Assembly (NCBI GenBank): GCA_017409875.1
Contig: JAFQRW010000011.1
Span: 124,001 to 188,000, forward strand
Origin: Clostridia bacterium
GTDB taxonomy: Bacteria; Bacillota; Clostridia; RGIG6154
Reading direction: 5' to 3'
Length of the DNA: 64,000 bases
The translations under genes and the position numbers were made by a program. Shown here piece by piece: positions 63,934-64,000 of the stretch. Positions within the stretch are counted from its first letter, which is position 1. Every line of letters begins with the position of its first letter. The notes beneath the pieces were generated by a model. The model made no database searches. It was not told the origin of the DNA and worked only from the letters and a program-made list of their open reading frames with translations.

Positions 63934-64000
63934 TCAATTTTCTGCAAGCTGTAAAACTGTATCGTCAAGTTTTTGAGGAGAAGTAGTAACATTTGTATAA
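63934..64000 (-). CDS. Possible C-terminal end of a gene continuing beyond the window
   Basis: On the minus strand one frame stays open from the edge to a TGA and reads TNVTTSPQKLDDTVLQLAEN. It is too short to identify and could be chance. Confidence 0.3.
   Translation of the reverse strand, partial: YTNVTTSPQKLDDTVLQLAEN

Overview
The window comes from a low-GC, anaerobic, endospore-forming member of the Bacillota, most likely a gut-type Clostridia. The signs are a trimeric NAD-linked [FeFe] hydrogenase, a rubrerythrin, an alpha/beta-type small acid-soluble spore protein, SpoIVA, many UUG/GUG starts with strong Shine-Dalgarno sequences, and an L-fucose salvage enzyme. I see no rRNA, tRNA or CRISPR array.

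Layout. (1) Positions 1-5.2 kb hold housekeeping genes on +: the tail of an S1-domain protein, ahcY, lon, engB and a membrane protein. (2) Positions 5.2-14.8 kb hold hisS, then a hydrogenase region on +. The first part is regulatory: DRTGG-like protein, RsbW-like ATPase, HydS-like [FeFe] protein, second DRTGG-like protein and PHP phosphoesterase. The second part is the structural set hydC, HATPase, 2Fe-2S protein, hydB, hydA. (3) Positions 14.8-17.3 kb hold rpmE, xerC, an amidase and a spore SASP. (4) Positions 17.4-29.2 kb are on -: flavin reductase, mfd, pth, murG, yifB, potDCBA and a DMT permease. (5) ftsK/spoIIIE is on + at 29.4-31.75 kb. (6) Positions 31.8-55.1 kb are the spoIVA locus, split by a 21.9-kb element. 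(7) Positions 55.2-64 kb hold rubrerythrin on +, then galE, cyclophilin, cinA, thiI, a nifS-like gene, ligA and an esterase on -.

The central discovery is at spoIVA. The 5' part (399 codons) lies at 53939-55128 and the 3' part at 31782-32055, both on -. Between them are 21,874 bp bounded by a 9-bp direct repeat (ATATGTATA on +). Deleting one repeat and the intervening DNA rebuilds an uninterrupted 490-codon spoIVA with the conserved junction intact. The element carries a large serine recombinase 25 bp inside its left end, preceded by a coupled 53-aa ORF that is a candidate directionality factor. The recombinase pair and the split spoIVA each have a sequence resembling a mother-cell SigE promoter, both with a 14-bp spacer. 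This is the architecture of a skin-like element excised during sporulation. Here the cargo is not a prophage but a cell-surface polysaccharide locus with its own SigA-type promoter.

The cargo encodes a DegT aminotransferase, PIG-L deacetylase, initiating sugar transferase, ATP-grasp protein, GNAT protein, three glycosyltransferases, two tandem glycerol-3-phosphate-type cytidylyltransferases, two LicD proteins, a deacetylase-like protein, a Wzy-like polymerase, a Wzx flippase, a fucokinase/GDP-fucose pyrophosphorylase, a nucleotidyltransferase and a split SLC13 permease. It bears scars of mosaic assembly: a 144-bp tandem duplication, an acyltransferase pseudogene and a polymerase remnant. The inferred picture is that vegetative cells and the forespore keep the polysaccharide locus, while the mother cell deletes it to make SpoIVA and build a coat. 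Recombination itself cannot be seen in sequence and remains an inference.
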